DNA of 64,000 bases from Streptosporangium amethystogenes (GCF_000721075.1 NZ_JOEQ01000010.1:62001-126000), one strand, 5' to 3'. Positions 8,737 through 17,514 are shown, numbered from the stretch's first letter. Notes: generated by a model not told the origin, from the sequence alone. A program made the numbers and translations.

Positions 8737-9362
8737 GCGGCGGCCTCCAGCGTGATCCGGCGTGCGCGGGTGATCCGGGCGAAGTCGAGGTCGTGGGTCG
8801 CCATCACCACGGCACCACCGGCCGCCGCGTATTCGGTCAGCATGGTCGCCAGCCGCTTCCTGAACGTCGCGTCGAGTCCGCGCTCCGGCTCGTCCAGCAG
8901 CAGCAACCGGCTCGGCCGGAGCAGGGCCATCGCCAGCGACAGCCGCTGTCGCTGGCCGGTCGAGAGCGTCAGCGGTGCCATGTCCGCTCTCCCCGCCAGA
9001 CCGAACACCTCCAGGGCCGTCTCGACCTCCAGACGGGACGAGCGGTGTACGGCATGCATCAGTTCCAGATGTTCCCGCACGGTCAGCCCCGGGTACCACG
9101 CCGGTTCGTCGCCGACGAGGAGGACATCGCGCCAGAAGTCCGAGTCATCCGCCGGCGGCCGATCAAGGACGCTGACCTCGCCGGACCTCGGCGGCTGGAG
9201 ACCCGCGAGGCAGCGCAGCAACGTCGACTTGCCCACGCCGTTCACCCCGACCACCGCGACGATGTCACCCCGGGCGACCGTGAGGTCGACACCCCGCAGG
9301 ATCGGAGTACCGCTCAACTCCACTCGCACGTCACGGACCACGATGATCGATTCAGCCACCAT
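8733..9362 (-). CDS. ABC transporter ATP-binding protein
   Basis: 209 residues, a compact single ABC domain. Walker A is GVNGVGKST (residues about 37-45), the Q-loop region follows PRSGEVSVL, the signature is LSTGQRQRLSLA (about 134-145) and Walker B is LLLLDEPERGLD (about 153-164), with the switch histidine in MATHDLD. The signature has STGQ rather than the common SGGQ, seen in several exporter ATPases. It is the first gene of a two-gene operon with the overlapping membrane subunit. A promoter probably lies in the following AT-rich intergenic region. Confidence 0.95.
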   Translation of the reverse strand: MVAESIIVVRDVRVELSGTPILRGVDLTVARGDIVAVVGVNGVGKSTLLRCLAGLQPPRSGEVSVLDRPPADDSDFWRDVLLVGDEPAWYPGLTVREHLELMHAVHRSSRLEVETALEVFGLAGRADMAPLTLSTGQRQRLSLAMALLRPSRLLLLDEPERGLDATFRKRLATMLTEYAAAGGAVVMATHDLDFARITRARRITLEAAA

Positions 9363-9559
9363 TTGACCCTAATCCACGACCACCGCCTCCCCCGGTGGCA
9401 CGGAGGTCTCCGGGAGCGAGGCGCCGACCCGGCAGACCGGGTACGACAAAACACAAAAAGGAATGAATAAAAGTGCTTACAAATGAGCGGATGAATAGCT
9501 GAAAGGCGCGACGTCCCGATGGACGCAGCGTTCATCCGTCCACCCGGACGGCGAAAATT

Positions 9560-9571
9560 GTTAACGTTAAC
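9560..9571. promoter_or_regulatory. LacI-type operator 1 (perfect palindrome)
   Basis: GTTAACGTTAAC is a perfect 12-bp palindrome centred on CG, matching the core of LacI/GalR-family operators (TGnTAACGnTnnCA). It lies about 200 bases upstream of the exporter ATPase gene and 309 bp, centre to centre, from operator 2. It could serve either gene set or act as an auxiliary loop site. Confidence 0.65.
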
Positions 9572-9605
9572 TATTTGCGGATGTGTCGGATCTGTTTCGG
9601 ACTGA

Positions 9606-9637
9606 TTTCTGTCAGCTTCGGGGAGACCTGACAGAAA
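9606..9637. repeat. Perfect 10-bp inverted repeat
   Basis: TTTCTGTCAG at 9606-9615 and CTGACAGAAA at 9628-9637 are exact complements separated by 12 bases. The long spacer and position between two operators suggest a second regulator site or a hairpin; there is no coding sequence on either side. Confidence 0.55.
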
Positions 9638-9854
9638 GTCAAGCTTCGGCCCGCCCCATCCTCCCCGCCGACCGGCCCTGAATCCCGCACCGATCGCCGA
9701 CCAGGGCGGTCACCACTTGATACACGCGTACTACCGACCGGACCAAGAGTCGGCGCAAAGGAGGGGGGCGTTTCGCCGAAGCGGCCGGCGATCCGGACGA
9801 GCCCGGTTTCGAGGACGGCCACGACCCACACCGCAGGATCGCGCGAACGAGGCC

Positions 9855-9883
9855 TTGACAGCAATAATGATAACGCTAACAAT
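9855..9883 (+). promoter_or_regulatory. Promoter with embedded LacI-type operator 2
   Basis: TTGACA at 9855-9860 is a consensus -35 box; TAACAAT at 9877-9883 is a reasonable -10 box with 16-17 bases between. The spacer and -10 are occupied by TGATAACGCTAACA (9868-9881), which fits the LacI-family consensus and matches operator 1 at 12 of 16 aligned positions. A repressor bound here would block polymerase directly. The promoter reads toward the two secreted glycosidase-like genes starting at 10062; no LacI-type gene is inside the window. Confidence 0.65.
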
Positions 9884-10061
9884 CAGCTCATAATTACGCG
9901 TCCAACAATTAATACGCCTTGAGGGAGCAGCGCCGCCGAAGGCCCCGCGGCTCAGGTGTCCGGTCGGTGGCAAAGACGGCGCCGCGGTTCTCCCGGCCGG
10001 CCGGGAGAACCCTCATGCCTCAGGGAGACCGGCACCGCCCCACCCCCCAGGGAGGAAGACC

Positions 10062-11402
10062 ATGCACCGGCACAGATCGATACGGGCGACGCTGGCCGCG
10101 GTCGTGTTCGCGGCCGTCACGCTGGTGACCGGCCACACCGCGCAGGCGGCCGCCCCACCGCCCGGATCGGCGACCCGCTACACGATGACGGCGTTCACCA
10201 ACACCAGCGAGTCGAACATGTACGTCTACGAGTCGCCGGACGCCACCGGGTTCCGGTTGCTCCGCGGGCCCGCGTACACCCCGCCCTCGGGACTGATCCG
10301 CGATCCGAGCATCATCCGGCACACCGACGGCCGCTACTACATCGTCTACACGACGAACTGGACCGGCAACACGATCGGCTTCGCCACCAGCACCGACCGG
10401 GTCAACTGGACCTTCCTCCGCAACCACACGATCCCGGTGGCCGGGGTGGCCAACACCTGGGCCCCCGAGTGGTTCGTCGACACCGACGGAAGCGTCAACG
10501 TCATCGTCTCCCTGTCCACCACCGGCGCCGATTTCAAGCCCTACAAGCTGACCGCCACCAACGCGGCCCTCACCTCCTGGACCCAGCCCACGGTCCTGTC
10601 CGGCATCGGGCCCAACTACATCGACACCTTCGTCGTCAAGGTGGGCGGCACCTACCACGCGTTCACCAAGCAGGAGACCAGCAAGTACATCGAGCACGCC
10701 ACCGCGACCAGCCTCACCGGCCCCTACACCTTCCGCCACACCGGCAACTGGGCCGGATGGGGCAACCCGCGCGAGGGCCAGGCCCTGGTTCCCCTGGACA
10801 ACGGCGGCTGGCGGATCTACTTCGACGGCTACACGGTGGGCAAGTACTTCTTCAGTGACAGCTACGACGGGTTCGCCACCTGGACGGCCCCCGCCGAGTT
10901 GCCGGGCCTGAGCGGCTTCGCCCGCCACTTCACAGTGCTGAAGGAGGTCGTCTCCGGCGGCGTCACCGTCCCCGCGGGCAAGCGCTCGCTGCGGTCGGTG
11001 AACTTCCCCGACCGCTACGTCCGCCACCTCGACCAGCTCGGCCGGATCGACCCGGTGAGCTCGTCGAGCACCGCGCAGACGAAGCAGGACGCCACCTTCA
11101 CCGTGGTGCCCGGCCTCGCCGACCCGAACTGCTCCTCCTTCACCGGAGCCGACGGCCGTTACCTGCGGCACTGGGACTTCCGCATCCGCCTGGACGCGAA
11201 CGACGGCTCCACGACTTTCAAGCAGGACGCCACCTTCTGCGCCAAGCCCGGCTCGGCCTCCGGTTCGGTGTCGCTGGAGTCGTACAACTACCCGGGCCGC
11301 TACCTCCGGCACTACAACTACGAGCTGCGGGTGGACCTCTACCAGAACTCGGACACCTTCCGCGCCGACAGCTCCTTCACCGTCGTCGCCCCCTGGGCCT
11401 GA
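10062..11402 (+). CDS. Secreted GH43-like glycoside hydrolase with CBM42 (AbfB) domain
   Basis: 446 residues; ATG preceded by GGAGG at 10051. Residues 1-30 form a signal peptide ending AQAA. Residues 35-300 look like a five-bladed GH43 propeller. Candidate catalytic residues are D81 in LIRDPSII (base), D188 in NYIDTF (pKa modulator) and E238 in NPREGQAL (acid). Residues 306-446 form three beta-trefoil repeats of the AbfB/CBM42 type (NFPDRYVRH, RYLRHWDF, NYPGRYLRHYNY), which bind arabinofuranose side chains. The protein probably attacks arabinose-containing plant polysaccharide outside the cell. Expression is probably controlled by the LacI-type operators upstream. The next gene, 18 bases on, is a paralogue with the same architecture. 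Confidence 0.9.
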   Translation: MHRHRSIRATLAAVVFAAVTLVTGHTAQAAAPPPGSATRYTMTAFTNTSESNMYVYESPDATGFRLLRGPAYTPPSGLIRDPSIIRHTDGRYYIVYTTNWTGNTIGFATSTDRVNWTFLRNHTIPVAGVANTWAPEWFVDTDGSVNVIVSLSTTGADFKPYKLTATNAALTSWTQPTVLSGIGPNYIDTFVVKVGGTYHAFTKQETSKYIEHATATSLTGPYTFRHTGNWAGWGNPREGQALVPLDNGGWRIYFDGYTVGKYFFSDSYDGFATWTAPAELPGLSGFARHFTVLKEVVSGGVTVPAGKRSLRSVNFPDRYVRHLDQLGRIDPVSSSSTAQTKQDATFTVVPGLADPNCSSFTGADGRYLRHWDFRIRLDANDGSTTFKQDATFCAKPGSASGSVSLESYNYPGRYLRHYNYELRVDLYQNSDTFRADSSFTVVAPWA

Positions 11403-11420
11403 GCGCGAGGGACCGAACCG

Positions 11421-12800
11421 ATGCTCATCCGAAGAATCCTCGCCGGGCTGTCCGCCCTGGCCCTCGTCCTCACGGCCGTCTCCACGCACCCCGGGGCCGC
11501 CTCGGCGGCCACCTACTCCGCGTACGTCATGGGGTACTTCACCGAGTCGCCCAGTGGCAACGGCGCCGACTACGGGCTGCACCTCGCGGTCAGCACCGAC
11601 TCGCTCAACTGGACGCCGCTGAACCAGAACAACCCGGTGGTCACCCCGGCCCAGGGCACCGGGGGGCTGCGTGACCCGTTCATCCAGCGGAAGCAGGACG
11701 GGACCTTCACGATCCTGGCCACCGACCTGAAGGGCACGGACTTCTCCCAGCAGAACCAGTACATCCACGTGTGGGACTCGGCCGACCTACGGAGCTTCAC
11801 TGGCTACCGCCGGGTCAAGCTGCACTCGATGGCGACCCACTCCTGGGCGCCGGAGTCCTTCTGGGATCCGAGCCGCGGCCAGTACGCCATCATCTACTCG
11901 GCGCACAACGGCGTCCGGGACGTCATCATGGTCAACTACACGACCGACTTCGTGAACGTGGGCACGCCGCAGGTCTACTTCGATCCCGGCTTCAACATCA
12001 TCGACGCCAACGTGCTGGTGGGCAACGGAACCAACTACCTGTACTACAAGAGGACGGACGGGGCGCTCTTCGGCGCCAGGTCGTCCTCGCTGAACCCGCG
12101 CAGCTTCGACGGCGGCACCTACACGAGCGGGATCGCGCACGGTGGAACCGAGGCGCCCATCGTGGTCAAGGCACTCGACAGGAACGTCTGGTACCTGTGG
12201 GGTGACACCTACACGCCGAACGGGGTGTTCTACGCCTGGCAGACCACGGACATCAACGCCAATGCCTGGTCCGCGGTGAACCAGCGTGCCTACACCCAGC
12301 CGCTGAACTCCAAGCACGCGACCATCACCCCGATCACCGCCGAGGAGAGATCGGCGCTGCTCACCAGGTGGGGGGCGCCGAGCTGGAACCGGCTGAAGTC
12401 CTACAACCTCCCCGACCGCTACGTGCGGCACGCGGACAACGTGGGCAGGATCGACACCTACCCGTTCGACCCCTACCAGGACCAGCAGTGGAGGGTGGTG
12501 CCGGGACTGGCCGACTCGGCCGGGGTCTCCTTCCAGTCCGTCAACTTCCCCAGCCGCTACCTGCGGCACTCGAACTACGCGCTGGTGACGAACGCCAACG
12601 ACGGCACGGCGACTTTCAAAGCCGACGCCACCTTCTACCAGGTCTCCGGATTCGCCGACGCGAGCTGGAAGTCCTATCGGTCGTACAACTTCCCCGACCG
12701 GTACATCAGACACTCGAACTACGTGTTGCGGATCGACCCGATCAGCGGCGGCTCGTCGACGACGGACAAGCAGGACGCCACCTTCCAGCTCCTGAACTGA
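11421..12800 (+). CDS. Secreted GH43-like glycoside hydrolase with CBM42 (AbfB) domain, second copy
   Basis: 459 residues with a signal peptide (1-29, ending ASAA), a GH43-like propeller (32-315) and a C-terminal CBM42 trefoil (about 325-459; repeats NLPDRYVRH, NFPSRYLRH, NFPDRYIRH). Candidate catalytic residues are D85 in GLRDPFIQ, D195 in NIIDAN and E244 in GGTEAPIV. Compared with the first copy, the catalytic modules differ far more than the CBM42 modules, so the two enzymes likely target the same polymer but cut different bonds. The 18-base gap to the preceding gene and a strong terminator just downstream mark a two-gene operon. Confidence 0.9.
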   Translation: MLIRRILAGLSALALVLTAVSTHPGAASAATYSAYVMGYFTESPSGNGADYGLHLAVSTDSLNWTPLNQNNPVVTPAQGTGGLRDPFIQRKQDGTFTILATDLKGTDFSQQNQYIHVWDSADLRSFTGYRRVKLHSMATHSWAPESFWDPSRGQYAIIYSAHNGVRDVIMVNYTTDFVNVGTPQVYFDPGFNIIDANVLVGNGTNYLYYKRTDGALFGARSSSLNPRSFDGGTYTSGIAHGGTEAPIVVKALDRNVWYLWGDTYTPNGVFYAWQTTDINANAWSAVNQRAYTQPLNSKHATITPITAEERSALLTRWGAPSWNRLKSYNLPDRYVRHADNVGRIDTYPFDPYQDQQWRVVPGLADSAGVSFQSVNFPSRYLRHSNYALVTNANDGTATFKADATFYQVSGFADASWKSYRSYNFPDRYIRHSNYVLRIDPISGGSSTTDKQDATFQLLN

Positions 12801-12805
12801 GCCGA

Positions 12806-12846
12806 CGCCTGTCCATGGCCGTCCGACGGACGGTCATGGACAGGCG
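12806..12846 (+). terminator. Strong terminator after the glycosidase operon
   Basis: Arms at 12806-12824 and 12828-12846 pair over 19 positions with a single mismatch and a 3-base loop, starting 6 bases after the stop codon. The long GC-rich hairpin without a U-tract is the usual actinomycete form. Confidence 0.85.
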
Positions 12847-12903
12847 CACAGGAAGTGGTACGGAGCGGACGGGGTAGCACCGCCGACCGGTACGCTCGGT
12901 GAG

Positions 12904-13707
12904 GTGAGCAACGATCCCTATGCACTCGCCACGGACGCCGCGGACGCGCTGAGAAGCGCCGTCGGCGTGGACTCCTTCGACGTCGCGCTGGTGATGGGTT
13001 CGGGCTGGGTCCCGGCCGCCGACGCGATCGGCGAGACGGTCGCCGAGATCCCGGTGACCGACCTGCCCGGCTTCGCGCCGCCCGCCGTGGCGGGCCACGC
13101 GGGCCGGATCCGCGTCGTGCGGACCGAGTCCGGCAAGAACGTGCTGATCTTCCTCGGCCGCACCCACCTCTACGAGGGCCGCGGGGTGGAGCCGGTCGTG
13201 CACGGGGTACGGACCGCGATCAGGGCCGGGGTGGGCACGGTGGTGCTGACCAACGCCGCCGGGGGCCTGCGCCCCGAGACCCAGGAGGTCGGCGAGGCGG
13301 TGCTGATCAGTGACCACATCAACCTGACCGGTGCCAGCCCGATCACCGGCGCCACCTTCGTCGACCTCACCGACGTCTACACCCCGCGGCTGCGCGAGCT
13401 GGCCCGCGAGGCCGACCCGTCGCTGGCCGAGGGCGTCTACGTGGCCTTCCGCGGCCCGACGTACGAGACCCCGGCCGAGGTCCGGATGTGCCGCATCCTG
13501 GGCGGCGACATGGTGGGCATGTCCACGGTGCTTGAGGCGATCGCGGCCCGCGAGGGCGGCGCCGAGGTGCTCGGCATCTCCCTGGTCACCAACCCGGGCG
13601 CCGGTCTGGTGGGCGAGCCGCTCAACCACGAGGAGGTGCTGGAGGTCGGCCGCGCCACCGCCACCCGGATGGGCGGCCTGCTGGCCAGGGTCGTCGGCAA
13701 GCTGTAG
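12904..13707 (+). CDS. punA: Purine-nucleoside phosphorylase
   Basis: 267 residues, the size of trimeric PNPs. It cleaves inosine or guanosine with phosphate to base plus ribose-1-phosphate. Recognised motifs are GSGWVPAAD near residue 32 (phosphate loop), GRTHLYEG, TNAAGGL, the family signature AFRGPTYETPAEVRM and GMSTVLEAIAA, then SLVTNPGAG close to the purine site. GTG start at 12904. The downstream phosphosugar mutase could interconvert the released pentose-1-phosphate, and adenosine deaminase lies opposite; the same gene pair order (deoD, pmmB) occurs in M. tuberculosis. The symbol deoD is also used for this actinobacterial enzyme. Confidence 0.95.
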   Translation: MSNDPYALATDAADALRSAVGVDSFDVALVMGSGWVPAADAIGETVAEIPVTDLPGFAPPAVAGHAGRIRVVRTESGKNVLIFLGRTHLYEGRGVEPVVHGVRTAIRAGVGTVVLTNAAGGLRPETQEVGEAVLISDHINLTGASPITGATFVDLTDVYTPRLRELAREADPSLAEGVYVAFRGPTYETPAEVRMCRILGGDMVGMSTVLEAIAAREGGAEVLGISLVTNPGAGLVGEPLNHEEVLEVGRATATRMGGLLARVVGKL

Positions 13708-13720
13708 GCCCCACGACCGG

Positions 13721-13792
13721 GACCACACGGCCCGAACTGCACGCCGGGACCACCCCGGCCAAGACCACACAGTCTGGGACCACCCCGGCCCC
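13721..13792. repeat. Imperfect 15-bp tandem repeat
   Basis: GACCAC recurs at 13721, 13748, 13763 and 13778; the last three units have a strict 15-base period (GACCACCCCGGCCAA, GACCACACAGTCTGG, GACCACCCCGGCCCC) and the first is 27 bases earlier. The array starts 14 bases after the PNP stop codon. Confidence 0.7.
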
Positions 13793-13838
13793 GGGAACCG
13801 GCCGCACCCGAGGACCGGTTCCCCTCGGGGAAACGGCT

Positions 13839-13939
13839 GGCTTCCACGAATCACCCTGCTTGCGAGTACGTGCCCGATGCGCTTGCTGAGCAGGCCAGAA
13901 CAGAGACACCCGGCTTTCAGGAACCCCCCTGCTTGCAAG
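13839..13939. repeat. 28-base imperfect direct repeat in the pmmB leader
   Basis: Segments 13839-13866 and 13912-13939 match at 23 of 28 positions, including CCCTGCTTGC exactly, 73 bases apart. Both lie upstream of the phosphosugar mutase start. They could be regulator sites or remnants of a small duplicated element. Confidence 0.65.
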
Positions 13940-13977
13940 GGTTCGACCGGCGACGGGCCCAGGCCCGAGAGGTGACG

Positions 13978-15621
13978 ATGAGCAGCGATCTCGCGGGGCC
14001 CGCCCGTTCCTGGCTGGCCCAGGACCCCGACCCCGACACGCGCGCGGAGCTGACCGAGCTGCTGGAACGCGGCGACGGCGACGCACTGCGCGAGCGGTTC
14101 GGCGCGAAGCTGGAGTTCGGCACCGCCGGGCTCCGCGGCGAGCTGGGCGCCGGCCCCAACCGGATGAACCGGGTGACGGTCATGCGCGCCGCCGCCGGTC
14201 TGGCCCGCGTCCTCGGTCCCGGCAGGCACGTCGTGATCGGCTACGACGCCCGGCACAAGTCCGACGTCTTCGCCCGTGACACCGCGGCCGTGCTCACCGG
14301 GGCCGGACTGCGCGCCTCGGTCCTCCCCGCGCCGCTGCCCACGCCCGTACTGGCCTTCGCGGTCCGCCACCTCGGCGCCGACGCGGGCGTGACGGTCACC
14401 GCGAGCCACAACCCGCCCCGCGACAACGGCTACAAGGTCTACTGGGGCGACGGCTCCCAGATCGTGCCGCCGATCGACGCGGAGATCTCCGCCGCCATCG
14501 ACGCGGTCGGGCCGGTCTCCGAGCTGCCCCTCGGCTCCCCGGACGACCCCGCGTGGACCGCGCTGGACGACGGCGTGGTGACCGCCTACCTGGAGGCGGT
14601 GACCGCGCTCCCGATCGGCACCGCCCGCGGGCTGCGGGTGGCGTACACCCCGCTGCACGGCGTCGGCGGCGACACCCTGGCCAGGGCCTTCGCCGCCGCC
14701 GGGTTCGACGCGCCGGCCGTCGTCGAGGCCCAGGCCGCCCCCGACCCCGATTTCCCCACCGTCGCCTTCCCCAACCCGGAGGAGCCCGGCGCGATGGACC
14801 TCGCACTGGAGCTGGCGGAGCGGATCGGCGCCGACCTGATCCTGGCCAACGACCCCGACGCCGACCGCTGCGCGGTCGGTGTGCCGCTGCCCGGCGGCGG
14901 CTACCGGATGCTGACCGGCGACGAGGTGGGCGCCCTGCTGGGCGAGCACGTGATCGGGCAGACCTCCGGCGAGGATCGCCTGGTGGCGACCACCATCGTC
15001 TCCTCGTCCCTGCTCGGCAAGATCGCCGCCGGGTACGGGGTACGCTACGCCGAGACCCTGACCGGCTTCAAATGGATCATGAAGGCCGGCCCCGGCCTGC
15101 TCTTCGGGTACGAGGAGGCGCTGGGGTACAGCGTCGGCTCCGACCTCGGGCTGCCCGTGCACGACAAGGACGGCATCGGCGCGGCGCTGACCGTGGCCGG
15201 GATCGCCGCCGGGGCCAGGCTGGAGGGCCGGGGCCTGCTCGACCTCCTGGACGACCTGGCGCGCCGGCACGGCCTGCACGCCACGTCCCAGCTGTCGTTC
15301 CGGGTGGCCGACCTGTCGCTGATCGCCGGTGCCATGGCCCGTCTTCGGGCCACGCCACCCACCCGGCTCGCCGGCCGCGAGGTGGAGACCGCCGAGGACC
15401 TCAGCGAGGGCACGGGCGGGCTCCCGCCCACCGACGGCCTCCGCTACCACCTGTCCGGCGGCGCCCGGGTCGTCGTCCGGCCCTCGGGTACCGAACCCAA
15501 GCTCAAGTGCTACCTGGAGGTCGTGGTTCCGGTGGCCGACGAGGTCGCCGAGGCCCGGATGCGGGCGGTACGGGACCTTGACGCGCTGAAGGCCGACCTC
15601 ACCAAGGCCCTCGGCCTCTGA
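13978..15621 (+). CDS. pmmB: Phospho-sugar mutase (alpha-D-phosphohexomutase family)
   Basis: 547 residues starting at the ATG 6 bases after GAGAGG. The enzyme moves phosphate between C1 and C6 (or C5) of a sugar. The phosphoserine loop is VTVTASHNPPRDNGYK (near 137-152), the Mg site is NDPDADRCAVG (near 291), the sugar-binding loop is GYEEALGYSV and the phosphate-binding loop is RPSGTEPKLKCY near the C-terminus. This long subclass includes M. tuberculosis PmmB (Rv3308), which likewise follows purine nucleoside phosphorylase, and phosphopentomutase-like enzymes. In this context use of ribose-1-phosphate from PNP is plausible, but glucose- or mannose-phosphate cannot be excluded. Confidence 0.92.
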   Translation: MSSDLAGPARSWLAQDPDPDTRAELTELLERGDGDALRERFGAKLEFGTAGLRGELGAGPNRMNRVTVMRAAAGLARVLGPGRHVVIGYDARHKSDVFARDTAAVLTGAGLRASVLPAPLPTPVLAFAVRHLGADAGVTVTASHNPPRDNGYKVYWGDGSQIVPPIDAEISAAIDAVGPVSELPLGSPDDPAWTALDDGVVTAYLEAVTALPIGTARGLRVAYTPLHGVGGDTLARAFAAAGFDAPAVVEAQAAPDPDFPTVAFPNPEEPGAMDLALELAERIGADLILANDPDADRCAVGVPLPGGGYRMLTGDEVGALLGEHVIGQTSGEDRLVATTIVSSSLLGKIAAGYGVRYAETLTGFKWIMKAGPGLLFGYEEALGYSVGSDLGLPVHDKDGIGAALTVAGIAAGARLEGRGLLDLLDDLARRHGLHATSQLSFRVADLSLIAGAMARLRATPPTRLAGREVETAEDLSEGTGGLPPTDGLRYHLSGGARVVVRPSGTEPKLKCYLEVVVPVADEVAEARMRAVRDLDALKADLTKALGL

Positions 15622-15636
15622 CCGCGCCCGTTCCAC

Positions 15637-15676
15637 GGCCGGGGACGATCATGCTTCCCCGTGATCGTCCCCGGCC
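15637..15676. terminator. Bidirectional terminator between pmmB and the PH-domain gene
   Basis: Perfect 15-bp arms 15637-15651 and 15662-15676 (GGCCGGGGACGATCA and its complement) with a 10-base loop, located between two convergent genes. Confidence 0.85.
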
Positions 15677-15717
15677 ACACCACCTCCCCGAGCCCGGCGC
15701 CACCGCGATCGGGGCGA

Positions 15718-16401
15718 TCAGACCAGGAAGGCCGCGACCACCAGCAGAGCGGCGACGGCCACGGCGGCCAGCGCGCTCGGTGCCCAGTTCATCCTGAGCG
15801 CACCTGTTTCGGGAGCGGTGCCGGCCTCGCTCGTCACCCCGGCCTCCGCCTCGGACCCGATCGCGTCGCTCTTCGGGGTCCCGGCGGCCGAGGCCGCCCG
15901 CCTGGCGGCCTTGGCGCGTTCGGTGATCTGCTCGGCCACCCAGTCGGCGTGCGTCTTGCCCGCCATCGCCTCGGCGGCGGCCTGCTCGGCCTTCGAACGG
16001 ACCGGCTCGGTCCTGAAGCGGCCCCGCGCGAGCGCGGGCCTTCCCTTGCGCACGGCCGCCGCCCGCTCACGGGCCGAGGTCTGCGGCGCCCAGCAGCGGA
16101 CCCTCCGGCCGCCGGAGGTGATCGTGACCGAGTGCGAGACCGTGACCTCGTCCACTCCGCTCCAGGGCACGAAGGCGTTCCGCAGCGGGTTGCGGACCAG
16201 CACCCCCTCCTCGGACATGACGATCATCGGGCGCAGGCAGGTGACGAAGACCAGCGCGGTCAGCACCCCCAGCACCGCCGCGGCGACCATCGAGAGACGA
16301 CCGTTGTAGCGGACGACCAGATCCACCGCGTTGCCCGCGGCGAACACCATCCAGAGCCAGCCGACGACCATCGCGAAGTTGGAGCGGAACACCTGCTTCA
16401 T
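15718..16401 (-). CDS. Membrane protein with PH-like domain
   Basis: 227 residues. Two hydrophobic segments (about 8-28 and 36-56) are followed by a PH-like domain (about 62-115) with the typical strand pattern MSEEGVLVRNPLRN, FVPWSGVDEV and SGGRRVRCWAP. A charged Ala/Arg/Glu-rich region leads to a C-terminal hydrophobic helix (205-226). Small actinobacterial bPH proteins of this type have no assigned function. It follows the adenosine deaminase gene by 33 bases on the same strand, so the two may share a transcript. Confidence 0.85.
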   Translation of the reverse strand: MKQVFRSNFAMVVGWLWMVFAAGNAVDLVVRYNGRLSMVAAAVLGVLTALVFVTCLRPMIVMSEEGVLVRNPLRNAFVPWSGVDEVTVSHSVTITSGGRRVRCWAPQTSARERAAAVRKGRPALARGRFRTEPVRSKAEQAAAEAMAGKTHADWVAEQITERAKAARRAASAAGTPKSDAIGSEAEAGVTSEAGTAPETGALRMNWAPSALAAVAVAALLVVAAFLV

Positions 16402-16434
16402 GAGAAAAAGCTCACTTCACTCGTACGAACCCGG

Positions 16435-17514
16435 TCACGCCTGCCACTTGAGGCGCGCGAAGCCGGGCTTGATGACGCCGTTGATGAGCGCCAGGCGCTC
16501 GTCGAACGGCAGGAACGCGGACTTCATGGCGTTGACCGTGAACCACAGCATGTCGTCCCAGTCGTAACCGAACGCCTCCGACAGCTTGACGAACTCCTCG
16601 GAGAGGCTCGTACCGCTCATCAACCGGTTGTCCGTGTTGACGGTCACCCTGAAGTTCAGGCGGCGCAGCAGGCCGATCGGGTGCTCGGCGATGGAGGCCG
16701 CCGCGCCGGTCTGCAGGTTGGACGTCGGGCACATCTCCAGCGGGATGCGCTTGTCCCGGACGTAGGCCGCCAGGCGGCCCAGCTTGGGCTCCCCGTCGTC
16801 GGAGACGGAGATGTCGTCGATGATCCGGACGCCGTGACCGAGCCGGTCCGCGCCGCACCACTGGATCGCCTGCCAGATCGACGGCAGGCCGAAGGCCTCG
16901 CCGGCGTGGATGGTGAAGTGGGCGTTCTCCCGCTGGAGGTACTCGAAGGCGTCGAGGTGACGGGTGGGGGGGTAGCCCGCCTCCGCGCCGGCGATGTCGA
17001 ACCCGACCACCCCGGCGTCGCGGTAGCGGACCGCCAGCTCGGCGATCTCCATGGACCTGGCCTGGTGACGCATCGCGGTGAGCAGGGTGCCCACCCGGAT
17101 GCCCCGCCCCTCGGAACCGGCCCTGAAGCCCTCCTGGACCGCCTCGATGACCTCTTCGAGGCTCAGGCCCCTGGAGGTGTGCTGCTCGGGCGCGTAACGC
17201 ACCTCGGCGTAGACGATGCCGTCGTCGGCCAGGTCCTCGGCGCACTCGGCGGCGACCCTGACCAGCGACTCGCGCGTCTGCATGACGCCGACCGTGTGGT
17301 CGAAGGTCTCCAGGTAGCGCACCAGCGAGCCGGAGTCGGAGGCCTCCCTGAACCAGGCGCGCAGGCTGTCGGCGTCGGTCGCCGGCAAGCTGTCGTAGCC
17401 CGACTCGCGGGCCAGTTCGATGATGCTCTCCGGCCGGAGCCCCCCGTCGAGGTGGTCGTGGAGCAACACCTTCGGAGCCAGGCGGATCTGCTCAAAAGTG
17501 GGTGGCTGACTCAT
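16435..17514 (-). CDS. add: Adenosine deaminase
   Basis: 359 residues; converts adenosine and deoxyadenosine to inosine and deoxyinosine, feeding PNP. The metal ligands are visible: HDHLDG (residues 19-24), HAGE (near 209-212, with the catalytic Glu), GHG (near 236) and the aspartates of NTDN (near 304). The starting ATG is followed by the usual N-terminal strand [13 protein letters not shown]. It belongs to the nucleoside-salvage group spread over 12.9-26.5 kb. Confidence 0.95.
   Translation of the reverse strand: MSQPPTFEQIRLAPKVLLHDHLDGGLRPESIIELARESGYDSLPATDADSLRAWFREASDSGSLVRYLETFDHTVGVMQTRESLVRVAAECAEDLADDGIVYAEVRYAPEQHTSRGLSLEEVIEAVQEGFRAGSEGRGIRVGTLLTAMRHQARSMEIAELAVRYRDAGVVGFDIAGAEAGYPPTRHLDAFEYLQRENAHFTIHAGEAFGLPSIWQAIQWCGADRLGHGVRIIDDISVSDDGEPKLGRLAAYVRDKRIPLEMCPTSNLQTGAAASIAEHPIGLLRRLNFRVTVNTDNRLMSGTSLSEEFVKLSEAFGYDWDDMLWFTVNAMKSAFLPFDERLALINGVIKPGFARLKWQA

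Larger units (their letters stand above)
9363..10061. other. Regulatory intergenic region between exporter and glycosidase genes
   Basis: About 700 bases between divergent units, with distinct AT-rich islands at 9440-9500, 9550-9600 and 9855-9915 in otherwise GC-rich DNA. It contains two LacI-type operators, one perfect 10-bp inverted repeat and a promoter, listed separately. I find no convincing gene here. Confidence 0.7.

Noticed and set aside
13930..13955. GGTTCGA-like T-arm motif suggesting a tRNA
   Set aside because: No acceptor, D or anticodon arms can be formed around it; the motif belongs to a direct repeat.
12742..15636. Very long open frame on the minus strand opposite PNP and the phosphosugar mutase
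   Set aside because: It is a GC-skew shadow of two well-identified plus-strand enzymes; the translation is Gly/Arg/Val-rich low complexity and has no ribosome site.
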